A DNA stretch of 64,000 nucleotides from Mucilaginibacter_A sp964236465 (GCA_964236465.1 CAXSBZ010000009.1:42000-105999); one strand, 5' to 3'. Counted from the first letter of the stretch, positions 1-8,505 are shown. Program-made: numbers and translations. The notes: generated from the sequence alone by a model not told the origin.

Positions 1-2
1 GA

Positions 3-824
3 GGGTTAATGTTTGGCAATTCCAGCTGGAAAAATTATTGGGAAGGTACTTTCAAGCGTGACAATTTGAACATTGGCACTTTAACTACCCATTCATATAC
101 TGCAATGGTAAATTATGGCCTAACAAAAAATATAAACTTGCTGGCTTCCGTGCCTTATATTACCACCAACGCTTCCGGCGGCACATTAGAAGGCTTAAAA
201 GGTGTGCAGGATTTGCTGTTTACGCTGAAGTGGCGCGCATTAAGGGCCAATTTCGGAAGAGGAATGTTTAATTTATTTGCTATCGGAAGTGCCTCTTTGC
301 CGCTTAGCAATTACCAGGCTGATTTTTTGCCTGTAGCAATCGGTTCCCAAAGTAAAAGTTTGATGTTCCGCTGCCTTTTGGATTATAAAGTAGGCAAATA
401 TTTTGTAAGCGGATCAACGGAATTTATGCAGCGAAGCATCATCACCATAGATCGTTACGCTTATTACACCACCGAAATGCATTATACCAATCAGGTGGGG
501 CTGCCCAATATGCAAAACTTTGCTTTGCGTACCGGTTACCGCAGCAACAGTTGGATTGCTGAAGCGGTGCTGGAAAACAATAACACTTTGGGCGGTTTTG
601 ACATCCGCAAAAATGATATGCCTTTTGTAAGCAACAGGATGAACAGTACGATGGCCGGCGTCAACTTCAAATATAGTTCTGTTTGGTTAAAAGGCCTTGA
701 ACTGACTGCGGGAGGCAACTATGTTTTGGCCGGAAGAAATGTTGGCCAAAGCACAACAGTTCATGGCGGTGCTTACTACCTGATGAATTTTTCTAAAAAA
801 AGAAATAATCAATTGCCAAAATAA
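3..824 (+). CDS. Outer-membrane beta-barrel protein, 5' end cut by window
   Basis: The frame is open to the left edge of the window, so the first ATG at 9 is probably internal and the signal peptide lies outside. The roughly 270 visible residues alternate hydrophobic and polar residues, with many aromatic and Gly/Asn turns (for example VNYGLTKNINLLASVPY), as expected for a transmembrane beta-barrel of the kind annotated as a transporter in Bacteroidota. The gene ends in PK, without a terminal Phe. It lies 5 bases upstream of the haloperoxidase-like lipoprotein gene, so the two probably form an operon. No substrate can be read from the sequence. Confidence 0.7.
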   Translation, partial: GLMFGNSSWKNYWEGTFKRDNLNIGTLTTHSYTAMVNYGLTKNINLLASVPYITTNASGGTLEGLKGVQDLLFTLKWRALRANFGRGMFNLFAIGSASLPLSNYQADFLPVAIGSQSKSLMFRCLLDYKVGKYFVSGSTEFMQRSIITIDRYAYYTTEMHYTNQVGLPNMQNFALRTGYRSNSWIAEAVLENNNTLGGFDIRKNDMPFVSNRMNSTMAGVNFKYSSVWLKGLELTAGGNYVLAGRNVGQSTTVHGGAYYLMNFSKKRNNQLPK

Positions 825-829
825 TATAT

Positions 830-2380
830 ATGAAAAAATATATACTTAACATAGTTCTGGTTTGTTTAATTGGAATAGGCTTCTTATCCTGCAATAAAAA
901 CATTACGGAAAACAACAAATTGTATCCGGCACTGGCACCTACAAAGCTTGATTTGAATGCCGATACCTGGAACCCTGTTTTAATTACCAGCACAAGTGCA
1001 TTTACAGTTGCTGCGCCTGATGCCATAACATCACCAGCCTATCAGGCTGATTTGAATGAGATCAAAGCACTTCAAAGCAATATAACCAGCAACCAGCAGG
1101 TGATTATAGATTATTGGAGTGCCGGTGCAGTATTGCGTTGGAACGAGATTTTGCGCGAATTGATAGCCAAACATAATTTGCCGCCGTACCAAAATGATGA
1201 TGGTTCTTATCCTGCGCCCAGCTCTGCCAACCCGTTTGCTTATCCGCAGTTTCCGTTTTCTAACCCACCTTATGCTGCCCGTGCCTATGCTTATGTAAGT
1301 GCTGCCCAGTATGATGCTTTGATTGCTGCCTGGCATTTCAAAAAACAGTATAACCGTGCTGCGCCTTACAAAAATGATGCGGCCGTAAAATCATTGATAC
1401 CAAAATCAGATCTGCCATCTTATCCGAGTGAAGATGCGGTAGTTTCCGGTGCTGCGGTTGAAATGATGAAGTTATTGTTTCCGACAGAAATTGCCTACAT
1501 CGAGCAAAAAGCTGCTGAACAAAAACAGTATTGTATGCTTAGCGGTGCCAACGTACGCGGCGAACTGGATGCCGGGGAAAGCTTGGGCAAGCAAGTTGCC
1601 AGTGTTTTTACAGCACGTGCCCGCGCAGACCGGGCCGGAAAAGCAATCGGTACACCAGCAATTTGGAAACAGCTGGAAGTACAAACTTTAGCTAAAAACG
1701 AGCAATGCTGGATCAGCTTAGAATTACCAAAAAGGCCGCCGATGCTTCCTTTGTTTTCCAAAGTTTTACCGTTTCTGTTTGATACGCTTACGGTGGTGTC
1801 GTTAAGGCCGCCTCCGCCTTATTCAACCAGTTCTGTAGAATTTAAAAATGAAACAGACGAGGTATTGTATTATAGTAAAAACCCAACCCGTGAGCGCGAG
1901 GCAATTGTTTCTTTTTGGGCGGATGGTGCCGGTACTTACACACCTGCCGGGCACTGGAATTATATTGCCGCCACCGAATTTGTAAAAGAGAATTACAGCG
2001 AAGTGCGCTGGGCACGCAATATGGCTTTGTTAAATATGGCGGAAATGGATGCTGCAATTGTTTGCTGGGATGCTAAATACTATTACTTTAACCCGCGGCC
2101 TTGCCAAGTAAACCCTGCTATCAAAACGCTAACCGGCGTACCAAACTTCCCTTCATACACCTCCGGCCACTCTAATTTTAGTTCTGCGGCAGCCACATTA
2201 TTAACTTATTTATTGCCCGACAGAGGAACGAAATTTACCGATATGGCCAAAGAAGCTGCGATGTCGCGCTTATATGCTGCCATTCATTATCGAAGCGATG
2301 TGGAAATGGGCATGATTACCGGTGCAAAAGTGGGGCAATTTGCTGTAAAAAGAGCACAAGCCGACGGCGCAGGAAATTAG
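830..2380 (+). CDS. Vanadium-dependent haloperoxidase-like PAP2 lipoprotein
   Basis: A 516-residue protein with a lipoprotein signal (LIGIGFLSC, Cys about 21), so probably anchored in an envelope membrane. The C-terminal third carries the PAP2/vanadium-haloperoxidase pocket: FNPRP near 420, PSYTSGHS near 441-448 and RLYAAIHYRSD near 480. These correspond to the oxyanion-binding Arg, the SGH motif and the Arg-x5-His-x3-Asp catalytic motif. Such proteins bind vanadate or phosphate; whether this one is a haloperoxidase or a phosphatase cannot be decided from sequence. It starts 5 bases after the beta-barrel gene, suggesting co-transcription. Confidence 0.8.
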   Translation: MKKYILNIVLVCLIGIGFLSCNKNITENNKLYPALAPTKLDLNADTWNPVLITSTSAFTVAAPDAITSPAYQADLNEIKALQSNITSNQQVIIDYWSAGAVLRWNEILRELIAKHNLPPYQNDDGSYPAPSSANPFAYPQFPFSNPPYAARAYAYVSAAQYDALIAAWHFKKQYNRAAPYKNDAAVKSLIPKSDLPSYPSEDAVVSGAAVEMMKLLFPTEIAYIEQKAAEQKQYCMLSGANVRGELDAGESLGKQVASVFTARARADRAGKAIGTPAIWKQLEVQTLAKNEQCWISLELPKRPPMLPLFSKVLPFLFDTLTVVSLRPPPPYSTSSVEFKNETDEVLYYSKNPTREREAIVSFWADGAGTYTPAGHWNYIAATEFVKENYSEVRWARNMALLNMAEMDAAIVCWDAKYYYFNPRPCQVNPAIKTLTGVPNFPSYTSGHSNFSSAAATLLTYLLPDRGTKFTDMAKEAAMSRLYAAIHYRSDVEMGMITGAKVGQFAVKRAQADGAGN

Positions 2381-2454
2381 GAAGGTAAGGATGGTGGTTA
2401 ATGGTTTCTGGCTGATAGCTATTAGCTCATGCTCCTTTTATACTTAGGATTTGC

Positions 2455-3117
2455 TTAACTCCAGGCCTGATCGCCAACCAGCGGCACAAACCTAAACGTA
2501 TCTAAACTTACTTTCTCATAATCTTTTTCGCTGACGCGAAGAATAGTTGTCATCAACTGCGTTTTTTCATCGCCCACCGGAATCACCAGCAAACCACCCA
2601 CTTTAAGCTGTTTCAACAAAATTTCGGGGATAAAAGGAGCACCGGCCGTCACCAGGATTTTATCAAAAGGCGCATTTTCCGGGATACCGTTAGAGCCATC
2701 TCCGCAGAAAAAATGAGCATTGTAACCCATAAAAGGCAGCACTTTGCAAGTGCGTTCGTACAGTTTTTCCTGCCGTTCGATAGTGAAAACTTCGGCACCC
2801 AGTTCCAGCAAAATACAGGTTTGATAGCCCGAACCCGTGCCAATTTCCAGCACTTTATCATGCTTTTGGATGTGTAATAATTCAGTTTGATAAGCCACGG
2901 TATAAGGCTGCGAGATGGTTTGCCCGTCGCCAATCGGGAAAGCGATGTCTTTGTACGCCTGCATCCAAAAAGTTTCGTCAAAAAAGTAATGCCGGGGCAC
3001 TTTTGCCATCGCATCCAGCACGCGCTTGTCGCCAATTTTCTTCACATCCTCCAGAAACCGCACCAACTGCTTCCTCGCCCCTTTTTCCCGGTAATTATCC
3101 ACAAACTTGTACGCCAT
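2455..3117 (-). CDS. pcm: Protein-L-isoaspartate O-methyltransferase
   Basis: A 220-residue cytoplasmic enzyme that methylates abnormal L-isoaspartyl residues using S-adenosylmethionine, starting repair of aged proteins. The PCMT signature is clear: QPYTVAYQTELL in the substrate region and the SAM motif VLEIGTGSGYQT near residue 90, followed by a Rossmann-type methyltransferase fold. I chose the ATG at 3117 (MAYKFVDNY) over a TTG nine bases upstream. The gene is monocistronic: it converges with the haloperoxidase gene and diverges from modA. Confidence 0.92.
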   Translation of the reverse strand: MAYKFVDNYREKGARKQLVRFLEDVKKIGDKRVLDAMAKVPRHYFFDETFWMQAYKDIAFPIGDGQTISQPYTVAYQTELLHIQKHDKVLEIGTGSGYQTCILLELGAEVFTIERQEKLYERTCKVLPFMGYNAHFFCGDGSNGIPENAPFDKILVTAGAPFIPEILLKQLKVGGLLVIPVGDEKTQLMTTILRVSEKDYEKVSLDTFRFVPLVGDQAWS

Positions 3118-3238
3118 GTGCTGCAAAGATATTTTTTAAGCAATAAAATACTGATTTTTATCGAAATTTAAAATCCTATAAAATTATAACGCTTTAAGCA
3201 GATAAATGCCGATTTCTGCAAATTCGATCCGCACAAAA

Positions 3239-4009
3239 ATGAAAAGAATCCGACCTCAGCCCAAAAAATACCTGCTAAAAACAGCATCGGTTTTGGCCTT
3301 GCTCCTGCTGCCATTTTGCACGTTTGCCCAGGATTTGAAAGTTGCCGTGGCCGCGAATTTGCAAGGCGTAATTAAAGTTTTGGCTGAGGATTTTAACAGA
3401 AAAACAAAGCTCAACATTCAGCCAATTATCGGTGCTTCCGGTAACCTGACCAATCAAATTAAAAATGGCGCACCGTTCGATATTTTTCTTTCTGCGGATA
3501 TGGCTTTCCCAGAAAATTTAGAAAAATCTGGGTTTACCGTCTCAAAACCAGTAGTTTATGCTTTAGGAAGCCTGATCATTTGCAGCAACCAAAACTTGGA
3601 TCTGGATCATTGGGAACAGCTGCTGCAAAGCAATTCCACCAAAAAAATTGCTTTGGCCAACACTGAAACCGCACCTTATGGTAGAGCTGCAAAAGAGGTT
3701 TTGGAGCGAAAAAATCTCCTCCAGAAAATTCATTCTAAAATTGTTTATGGCGAAAGTATCTCGCAGGTAAACACTTATATCAGCACCGGCGTTGTGGAAG
3801 TTGGTTTTACTACCGAAGCTTTTATAAGCGATGCCGCAAACAAGCAAAAACTGTACTGGAAAAAGATTAATATACTTGACTATCAACCAATTAAACAAGG
3901 AATGGTGATCTTGAAACATGCTGCAAATAACCCGCAGGCAGCACAATTTTTCAAATACATGCAAAGCGCATCAGCCAGAAACGTTCTGAAAAAATATGGT
4001 TACCGATAA
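3239..4009 (+). CDS. modA: Molybdate ABC transporter substrate-binding protein
   Basis: A 256-residue periplasmic binding protein with a signal peptide ending LPFCTFAQ. Features of the ModA family are the start of the mature protein (LKVAVAANLQGV), IIGASGNLTNQI, NGAPFDIFLSADM and the later YGESISQVNTYISTG region that lines the oxyanion pocket. It delivers molybdate or tungstate to ModBC. The ATG at 3239 is preferred over one at 3206, because it starts directly before the basic part of the signal peptide. It is first in a modABC operon. The downstream molybdenum hydroxylase genes (11.9-15.7 kb) would need this import. A GCTAAAAACAGCAT copy of the dispersed repeat lies in the signal-peptide codons. 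Confidence 0.9.
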   Translation: MKRIRPQPKKYLLKTASVLALLLLPFCTFAQDLKVAVAANLQGVIKVLAEDFNRKTKLNIQPIIGASGNLTNQIKNGAPFDIFLSADMAFPENLEKSGFTVSKPVVYALGSLIICSNQNLDLDHWEQLLQSNSTKKIALANTETAPYGRAAKEVLERKNLLQKIHSKIVYGESISQVNTYISTGVVEVGFTTEAFISDAANKQKLYWKKINILDYQPIKQGMVILKHAANNPQAAQFFKYMQSASARNVLKKYGYR

Positions 4010-4021
4010 CAAAAATACCTT

Positions 4022-4036
4022 GATAAAAGAAGCATC
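4022..4036 (+). repeat. Dispersed repeat, GAAGCAT form, in modA-modB gap
   Basis: GATAAAAGAAGCATC preceded by the AT-rich arm CAAAAATACCTT. It occupies much of the 48-base gap between the modA stop and the modB start. Confidence 0.85.
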
Positions 4037-4057
4037 AACCAAAAACCAAAACAAATT

Positions 4058-4732
4058 TTGACAGACTGGTCGCCCATTTTCCTCACCCTGAAACTCGCCT
4101 TCATCAGCACATTAATCCTGTTGCTGTTTGGCTTGCCGGTAGCTTACTGGCTTTCAAAAAGCCATTCGTTTTTTAAGGTAATTCTGGAAGCCATTTTGAC
4201 CATGCCGCTCGTTTTGCCGCCCTCAGTTTTGGGTTTTTATTTGTTGCTGGCATTTAGTCCGCAGCGGGGTTTGGGCAAATGGCTGTTGCAGCACTTCAAT
4301 TTACAGCTGGTTTTTTCGTTTGAAGGCTTGGTTTTGGCTTCCGTCATTTACAGTTTGCCGTTCATGATTAGTCCGGTAAAATCCGCTTTGCAGCAATTGC
4401 CTTCATCATTAGCAAATGCTTCTTTTACCATGGGAAAATCGGAATGGGAAACTTTTTTTAAAGTGCTGCTTCCAAATATAAGAGCTTCATTATTAACGGC
4501 TTCCGTTATGACTTTTGCGCATACTTTGGGCGAATTTGGTGTCGTGCTGATGATTGGCGGCAACATTCCGGGTTTGACGCGCGTTGCTTCCATCGCCATT
4601 TATAATTCGGTAGAAAACATGGATTATACTACGGCCAATTTATATTCCCTGGTGTTGATCGGGCTTACTTTTGTACTGGTAACTACTGTTTTTATCATCA
4701 ATAAATTGGCTGCCAAAAATCTTGAGGAATGA
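4058..4732 (+). CDS. modB: Molybdate ABC transporter permease
   Basis: An inner-membrane permease of 224 residues with about five transmembrane segments. It has the permease cytoplasmic-loop motif in the form of ASFTMGKSEWETFFKVLLPN, equivalent to the EAA loop that contacts ModC. No ATG is available. The frame is the same as modA, separated by one TAA, and the most sensible start is TTG at 4058, giving MTDWSPIFLTL, which matches the usual ModB amino terminus. The stop overlaps the modC start as ATGA. Codons for ASFT carry a dispersed-repeat copy at 4416-4429. Confidence 0.88.
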   Translation: MTDWSPIFLTLKLAFISTLILLLFGLPVAYWLSKSHSFFKVILEAILTMPLVLPPSVLGFYLLLAFSPQRGLGKWLLQHFNLQLVFSFEGLVLASVIYSLPFMISPVKSALQQLPSSLANASFTMGKSEWETFFKVLLPNIRASLLTASVMTFAHTLGEFGVVLMIGGNIPGLTRVASIAIYNSVENMDYTTANLYSLVLIGLTFVLVTTVFIINKLAAKNLEE

Positions 4733-5358
4733 TTTCCATCAACCTAAAAAAAAAACTGAGCACTTACCAGGGCAGGCAATTATTGCAGGTTTCTACGGAA
4801 ATGGACACCGGCAGTTTGCTCAAAATCTCCGGGCCGTCCGGTGCCGGGAAAACTACTTTTTTAAAAATCCTGGCTGGTCTAATCCGGCCTGATCAAGGCA
4901 AAATTGTGGTAGATGATTTAGTTTGGGCAGATACTTCCGCCAAAATAAACCTTTCTCCGCAGCAAAGAAAAACCGGATTTGTGTTCCAGAACTACGCACT
5001 TTTCCCAAACATGAACGTGCAGCAGCAATTGGAATACGCCACAAAAGATCAGGATTTTATCAAAGAGTTGCTGGCTTTCGGCAAATTAGAACCTTTTATC
5101 AAGCATAAACCAGAGCAGCTTTCGGGTGGCCAACAGCAACGGTTGGCCATTTTGCGCGCGCTGGCCATCAAACCAAAACTACTGCTGATGGACGAACCTT
5201 TTTCGGCACTAGACCTCAAAACTAAAACCACACTCATCAGCAAACTCCAATTTTTACTCGATAAAAACAGTATTAGCACAATCATCGTTTCCCATAATTT
5301 ACACGAACTGGAAGCATTGCCTGGACAGGAAATTTTTATTGGAGAGGAAGAAAATTAG
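4729..5358 (+). CDS. modC: Molybdate ABC transporter ATP-binding protein, short form
   Basis: An ABC ATPase of 209 residues that powers molybdate import. Walker A is GPSGAGKTT near 34, the signature is LSGGQQQR and Walker B is LLLMDEP. It ends soon after the switch region (IIVSHNLHE), so it lacks the C-terminal MOP/TOBE regulatory domain of full-length ModC (about 350 residues). Short forms occur in Bacteroidota. The start overlaps modB by four bases, indicating translational coupling. GATAAAAACAGTAT at 5260-5273 is in frame in the codons for LLDKNSIS. Confidence 0.88.
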   Translation: MISINLKKKLSTYQGRQLLQVSTEMDTGSLLKISGPSGAGKTTFLKILAGLIRPDQGKIVVDDLVWADTSAKINLSPQQRKTGFVFQNYALFPNMNVQQQLEYATKDQDFIKELLAFGKLEPFIKHKPEQLSGGQQQRLAILRALAIKPKLLLMDEPFSALDLKTKTTLISKLQFLLDKNSISTIIVSHNLHELEALPGQEIFIGEEEN

Positions 5359-5465
5359 TAAACCTTCTGTGCCTGCCCAACCATAATTTTATCCCAATTG
5401 TGCATATATTTCCTTCTCGTTTTTAACTCCAGCATCAATACGAAGTAGGTGCCAAGGAAAATCAT
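5355..5465 (-). CDS. Possible small membrane peptide, 36 residues
   Basis: A short reading frame starting MIFLGTYFVLMLELKTRRK, with one hydrophobic segment then a basic stretch, ending MVGQAQKVY. The open frame continues about 16 residues upstream without an ATG (LLFWFLRRYKLF), so it may be a short gene with a non-ATG start or the tail of a decayed one. It converges on modC, overlapping it by a few bases. I recognise no family; confidence is low. Confidence 0.25.
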   Translation of the reverse strand: MIFLGTYFVLMLELKTRRKYMHNWDKIMVGQAQKVY

Positions 5466-5524
5466 AAGAAATAACTTGTATCTCCGCAGAAACCAAAAAA
5501 GCAGTTGATATTAATGAAGTGAAA

Positions 5525-5553
5525 TTGCTAAATAAAAAATTTATAATAAATTT
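5525..5553 (+). promoter_or_regulatory. Possible promoter very close to the small membrane gene
   Basis: A TAAATTTG box fits the Bacteroidota -7 consensus TAnnTTTG, with a TTG about 18 bases upstream. The box ends about five bases before the ATG at 5559, so transcription would begin at or near the start codon. Confidence 0.3.
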
Positions 5554-5558
5554 GCAAC

Positions 5559-5684
5559 ATGGAAGATCAACAACATCACGAAGAAAAACACCACATCATC
5601 GGCTTAATCCCAAGCATTATCTTTTTGATTGCAACTGCTATTGTGGTAGTCTGGTACTCCATTTACTCTTCTGTACCGCACTAA
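5559..5684 (+). CDS. Small single-pass membrane protein, 41 residues
   Basis: The peptide begins MEDQQHHEEKHH, a His/Glu-rich head, and continues with one transmembrane segment of about 20 residues (IPSIIFLIATAIVVVWYSIY) and a short tail ending SVPH. It is followed at once by a strong terminator, and a possible promoter overlaps its start, which together support a real gene. The family is not recognised. His-rich heads can bind metal, but that is only a suggestion. Confidence 0.6.
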   Translation: MEDQQHHEEKHHIIGLIPSIIFLIATAIVVVWYSIYSSVPH

Positions 5685-5705
5685 AATTATCAAATAATAA
5701 TACTA

Positions 5706-5757
5706 AAAAAGCTTCATTCAGACAGAAATTTTGTTTGAATGAAGCTTTTTATTTTTA
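5706..5757 (+). terminator. Rho-independent terminator
   Basis: A perfect 15-base stem (arms 5706-5720 and 5736-5750) with a 15-base loop, A-run before and T-run after. It can serve the small membrane gene on the + strand and the acidic protein gene on the - strand. Confidence 0.85.
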
Positions 5758-5772
5758 CAAAAAACCGGAAGC

Positions 5773-5976
5773 TTAATGTTTTAAGCTGTCGTCTTCTCCG
5801 GCTTCTTTCTGGATATCCCGTTCAGTTCCTAAATTTAGCGTATAAGATGGTTCTGCAGCTTGCACAGCATCATTGATTCTATCCAATTCCGGGTTATCAT
5901 TCGGCGTAGTTTGATCCAGTTCGTCATCGTTTGTTTGCTGCGGATCATTGTCCGGCATATTTTCTGGTGTGTTCAT
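5773..5976 (-). CDS. Small acidic hypothetical protein, 67 residues
   Basis: A very acidic, Asn/Asp/Gln-rich and probably disordered protein beginning MNTPENMPDNDPQ and ending DDSLKH. The ATG at 5976 is chosen; the frame is open further upstream, but that part is basic and runs through a dispersed repeat at 6037-6050. Its 3' end faces the bidirectional terminator. No domain is recognised. Confidence 0.5.
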   Translation of the reverse strand: MNTPENMPDNDPQQTNDDELDQTTPNDNPELDRINDAVQAAEPSYTLNLGTERDIQKEAGEDDSLKH

Positions 5977-6036
5977 TTGCTTTGTTTTATTTCGATATAA
6001 AAGCTGTTTAAATATTTTTTGTTTGGATTTTAGGCC

Positions 6037-6050
6037 GATAAAAGAAGCAT
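6037..6050 (+). repeat. Dispersed repeat, GAAGCAT form
   Basis: GATAAAAGAAGCAT preceded by GGATTTTAGGCC, a near-consensus arm. It lies upstream of the small acidic protein gene. Confidence 0.85.
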
Positions 6051-6375
6051 CCATTCTCACAGTTCCTGCTAAATTGGGTTTGATTTTTTTGACAATTGGG
6101 CAACTGTTTTCAAGGATTTCTTCCTGCAACACCGCTGTTTTTATGCGTTTATTTCGTACTTTTGTGCTACGGATTATACACAACACTATTCTCCAGTAAT
6201 CACCTGCTGATCTGCACTTTAGCCTGATCAGGATTCAATTTTTCCTTGCAAAAGCTAACCGTTCTCCGCAGGAAATTAAATTTTTAAATACCGGGATTGG
6301 GCATTTTTATCAGCTTAAAAATCTTTAAAAACCGGCAAAACAGGTAAACAGGCGTATAGTTTAAACTGAAAAAAC

Positions 6376-6564
6376 ATGGCAAAATCTCAGGCAACGTTTA
6401 TGAAAAAGCAACTTGAAAAAAACAGGTTGAAAAAGAGGGAAGAGAAAGAACAACGCAAGCAGGAACGCCAGCAAAATGCAGGCAGTGGCGATTTGGAAAG
6501 CATGATGGCCTACGTAAATGAATTTGGCGAAATCACTTCCACGCCTCCCGACACCAAAAAATAA
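6376..6564 (+). CDS. Small basic protein resembling the N-terminal region of Bacteroidota cold-shock proteins
   Basis: A 62-residue protein. Residues 1-35 are a highly charged Lys/Arg/Glu helix (MKKQLEKNRLKKREEKEQRK) and the tail reads SGDLESMMAYVNEFGEITSTPP. From memory, this charged helix plus MMAYVxExGxIxxTPP pattern is the amino-terminal extension found in front of the cold-shock domain in many Bacteroidota Csp proteins. Here the protein stops before any cold-shock domain, so it is a stand-alone extension. A terminator follows directly. RNA binding is inferred, not shown. Confidence 0.65.
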   Translation: MAKSQATFMKKQLEKNRLKKREEKEQRKQERQQNAGSGDLESMMAYVNEFGEITSTPPDTKK

Positions 6565-6587
6565 GCACCTAAAAAATGCTTCTAAAC

Positions 6588-6636
6588 AGTCCGGCCACAA
6601 AGCTATTTTCTGCTTTGTCCGGGCTTATTTTTTGTT
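6588..6636 (+). terminator. Rho-independent terminator after the small basic gene
   Basis: The inner stem CAAAGC/GCTTTG and outer stem CCGG/CCGG with flanking AG/CT form a hairpin followed by TTATTTTTTG. It lies between the small basic gene and the MFS gene, and was used to reject starts of the MFS gene upstream of it. Confidence 0.7.
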
Positions 6637-6652
6637 CTTTAATTTTTTGTTG

Positions 6653-7804
6653 ATGATGGATACTTTCGCAGATAAATCACCCAAAACTTATCGGATTGCC
6701 ACGGCCGTTTTCTTCTTCATTTCTGGTTTTGGCTACGCTACCTGGGCTTCCCGCATTCCCACAATCCAGCAAAAACTACACTTAAACGAAGCACAACTCG
6801 GTGCAGTTTTATTTGCATTGCCGGTTGGTTTGATGCTTACACTTCCTGTTACCGGCAATTTATTGAGCCGTTTTAGCAGCCGCAATGTGATGTTTGCAGG
6901 TACAGTTGCCTTTAATCTCATGCTGGCTTTGCTGGGTTTTACAACGCAGGTTTGGCAATTGGTGCTTGTGCTTTTTTGTTTTGGTTCCTCCCGAAATCTG
7001 ATGAATATTTCCGTCAATGCGCAATCCGTCAGCGTGCAGGCATTTTACAAAAAATCCATCATCACTACTTTTCACGGCATCTGGAGCATGGCCGGTTTTG
7101 CCGCTGCCGCTTTTGGTTATTTAATGGTTTCGGGCAAAATCCCGCCGGCGTACCATTTTTTATTGGTTGGCTTGATCCTAATTGTTGCCGCTTTTTACTT
7201 TTTTTCCGATATGCTGAACCAAAAACCGGTGCAGCAATCGGAACGAAAACCGGCTTTTACATTACCAGACAAACCCTTAATCAAATTCGGGCTAATATCT
7301 TTTGCCTCAATGGCTTGTGAAGGCACAATGTACGATTGGAGCGGCATTTATTTTCAAAAAGAAGTACATGCCAGCGCAACAATTGCCACCGCAGGTTTTG
7401 TGGTTTACATGATCGCCATGACGACCGGCCGCTTCTTAGGCGACCAATTGGTAAACCGCATCGGCATCAAACCCATGCTGCGCTACAGCGGTATTTTAAT
7501 TTTTGCCGGGATGCTTTTATCGGCCTTATTTCCTTTTCCGCTGGTGGCCGGGTTTGGGTTTATTTTGATTGGTTTTGGTGTGGCCTGCGTGGTTCCGCTG
7601 GTGTTCAGCATCGCCGGGAAATCCAAAACTTTAAGTAGCGGTTCGGCTATTGCTTCAGTTTCTACGGTTGGTTATCTGGGTTTTTTGATGGTGCCGCCCG
7701 TAGTTGGTTTTATTGCCCAGGCAGCAGGTTTGCGCTGGTCTTTTGCGCTGATGGCCGCTTTAGGCGCACTGATGGTTTTTATGGTGGGTAAAATAGAAGA
7801 TTAA
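6653..7804 (+). CDS. MFS transporter
   Basis: An inner-membrane permease of 383 residues with about 12 transmembrane segments in two six-helix halves separated by the loop around NQKPVQQSERKP. The first helix (FFISGFGYATWASRIPTIQQKL) and GTMYDWSGIYF in the second half resemble the YbjJ-like group of MFS proteins; no substrate is assigned. The start is at the paired ATGs 6653/6656 rather than a possible earlier one at 6518, which would place coding sequence through the terminator. The next gene converges 8 bases away. Confidence 0.82.
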   Translation: MMDTFADKSPKTYRIATAVFFFISGFGYATWASRIPTIQQKLHLNEAQLGAVLFALPVGLMLTLPVTGNLLSRFSSRNVMFAGTVAFNLMLALLGFTTQVWQLVLVLFCFGSSRNLMNISVNAQSVSVQAFYKKSIITTFHGIWSMAGFAAAAFGYLMVSGKIPPAYHFLLVGLILIVAAFYFFSDMLNQKPVQQSERKPAFTLPDKPLIKFGLISFASMACEGTMYDWSGIYFQKEVHASATIATAGFVVYMIAMTTGRFLGDQLVNRIGIKPMLRYSGILIFAGMLLSALFPFPLVAGFGFILIGFGVACVVPLVFSIAGKSKTLSSGSAIASVSTVGYLGFLMVPPVVGFIAQAAGLRWSFALMAALGALMVFMVGKIED

Positions 7805-7812
7805 ATTTGCTT

Positions 7813-8505
7813 CTATCTTCCAAAACAATACAATACTGATAAATTTAAAGCTGATACAAACCTTAGCCCAAAAGAGTTTGTATGAGCATTTTCATTGCTG
7901 TATGAAGTTTGATAATTACTGTTATTATTTACATATCCTAAATTTCCAAGATTAGATATAAGTCCAATTTTTTTTGACGGAAAATATACGATATCTAATA
8001 TCAAACCTGCATTAATATAATTTCCGTTTTGTGAGAAATTATTGTTGTTTAACTGAGGCTCTAAATATTGATTGTTGTACTTATATTTTAGATATTCAGC
8101 AAAAGGTCCGGTTCTGATGCCAATCTTTTGGTTATATAAAAAATATTTCCGAAGATAAATTTCTGCCGAAAAAAATTGATTATTATTTTTATTAGGCAAA
8201 ACACTGTAATTAGTATTGGCCAAAGAATAGTTGTAAGTTGTTTTATCACTACCATAACCTAAACTTAAACCTAAATCAAGCTTATCAGCAATAAAATAGC
8301 TATAAACCGGCCCTACAGAAAAAGAAGTTTCTTTGCTTTTATAACTATAACTGTAAGCACTATTGTTATAATTGATATTGTCGGCCCTTCCGGTTGTAAT
8401 ACCAAAAAGAATATTGCCACCTAATAATTGATTTCCTTTTTGCGTTTGTGCTTTTACTGTTAAATTAATAAGTAGTATAAATGGAATGATAAGCTGTTTT
8501 TTCAT
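7813..8505 (-). CDS. Outer-membrane beta-barrel protein
   Basis: A 230-residue protein with a cleavable signal (MKKQLIIPFILLINLTVKAQ), then an Asn/Tyr/Ser-rich body with alternating beta-strand pattern such as TSFSVGPVYSYFIADKLDLGLSLGYG. This is typical of small 8-10 stranded outer-membrane proteins of Bacteroidota. The gene looks more AT-rich than its neighbours. The ATG at 8505 is preferred over TTG at 8511. Function unknown. Confidence 0.75.
   Translation of the reverse strand: MKKQLIIPFILLINLTVKAQTQKGNQLLGGNILFGITTGRADNINYNNSAYSYSYKSKETSFSVGPVYSYFIADKLDLGLSLGYGSDKTTYNYSLANTNYSVLPNKNNNQFFSAEIYLRKYFLYNQKIGIRTGPFAEYLKYKYNNQYLEPQLNNNNFSQNGNYINAGLILDIVYFPSKKIGLISNLGNLGYVNNNSNYQTSYSNENAHTNSFGLRFVSALNLSVLYCFGR

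Noticed and set aside
4007..4060. modA-modB fusion by stop-codon readthrough
   Set aside because: The shared frame is suggestive, but ModA is exported and ModB is a membrane permease with a normal N-terminus; a fused product is implausible.
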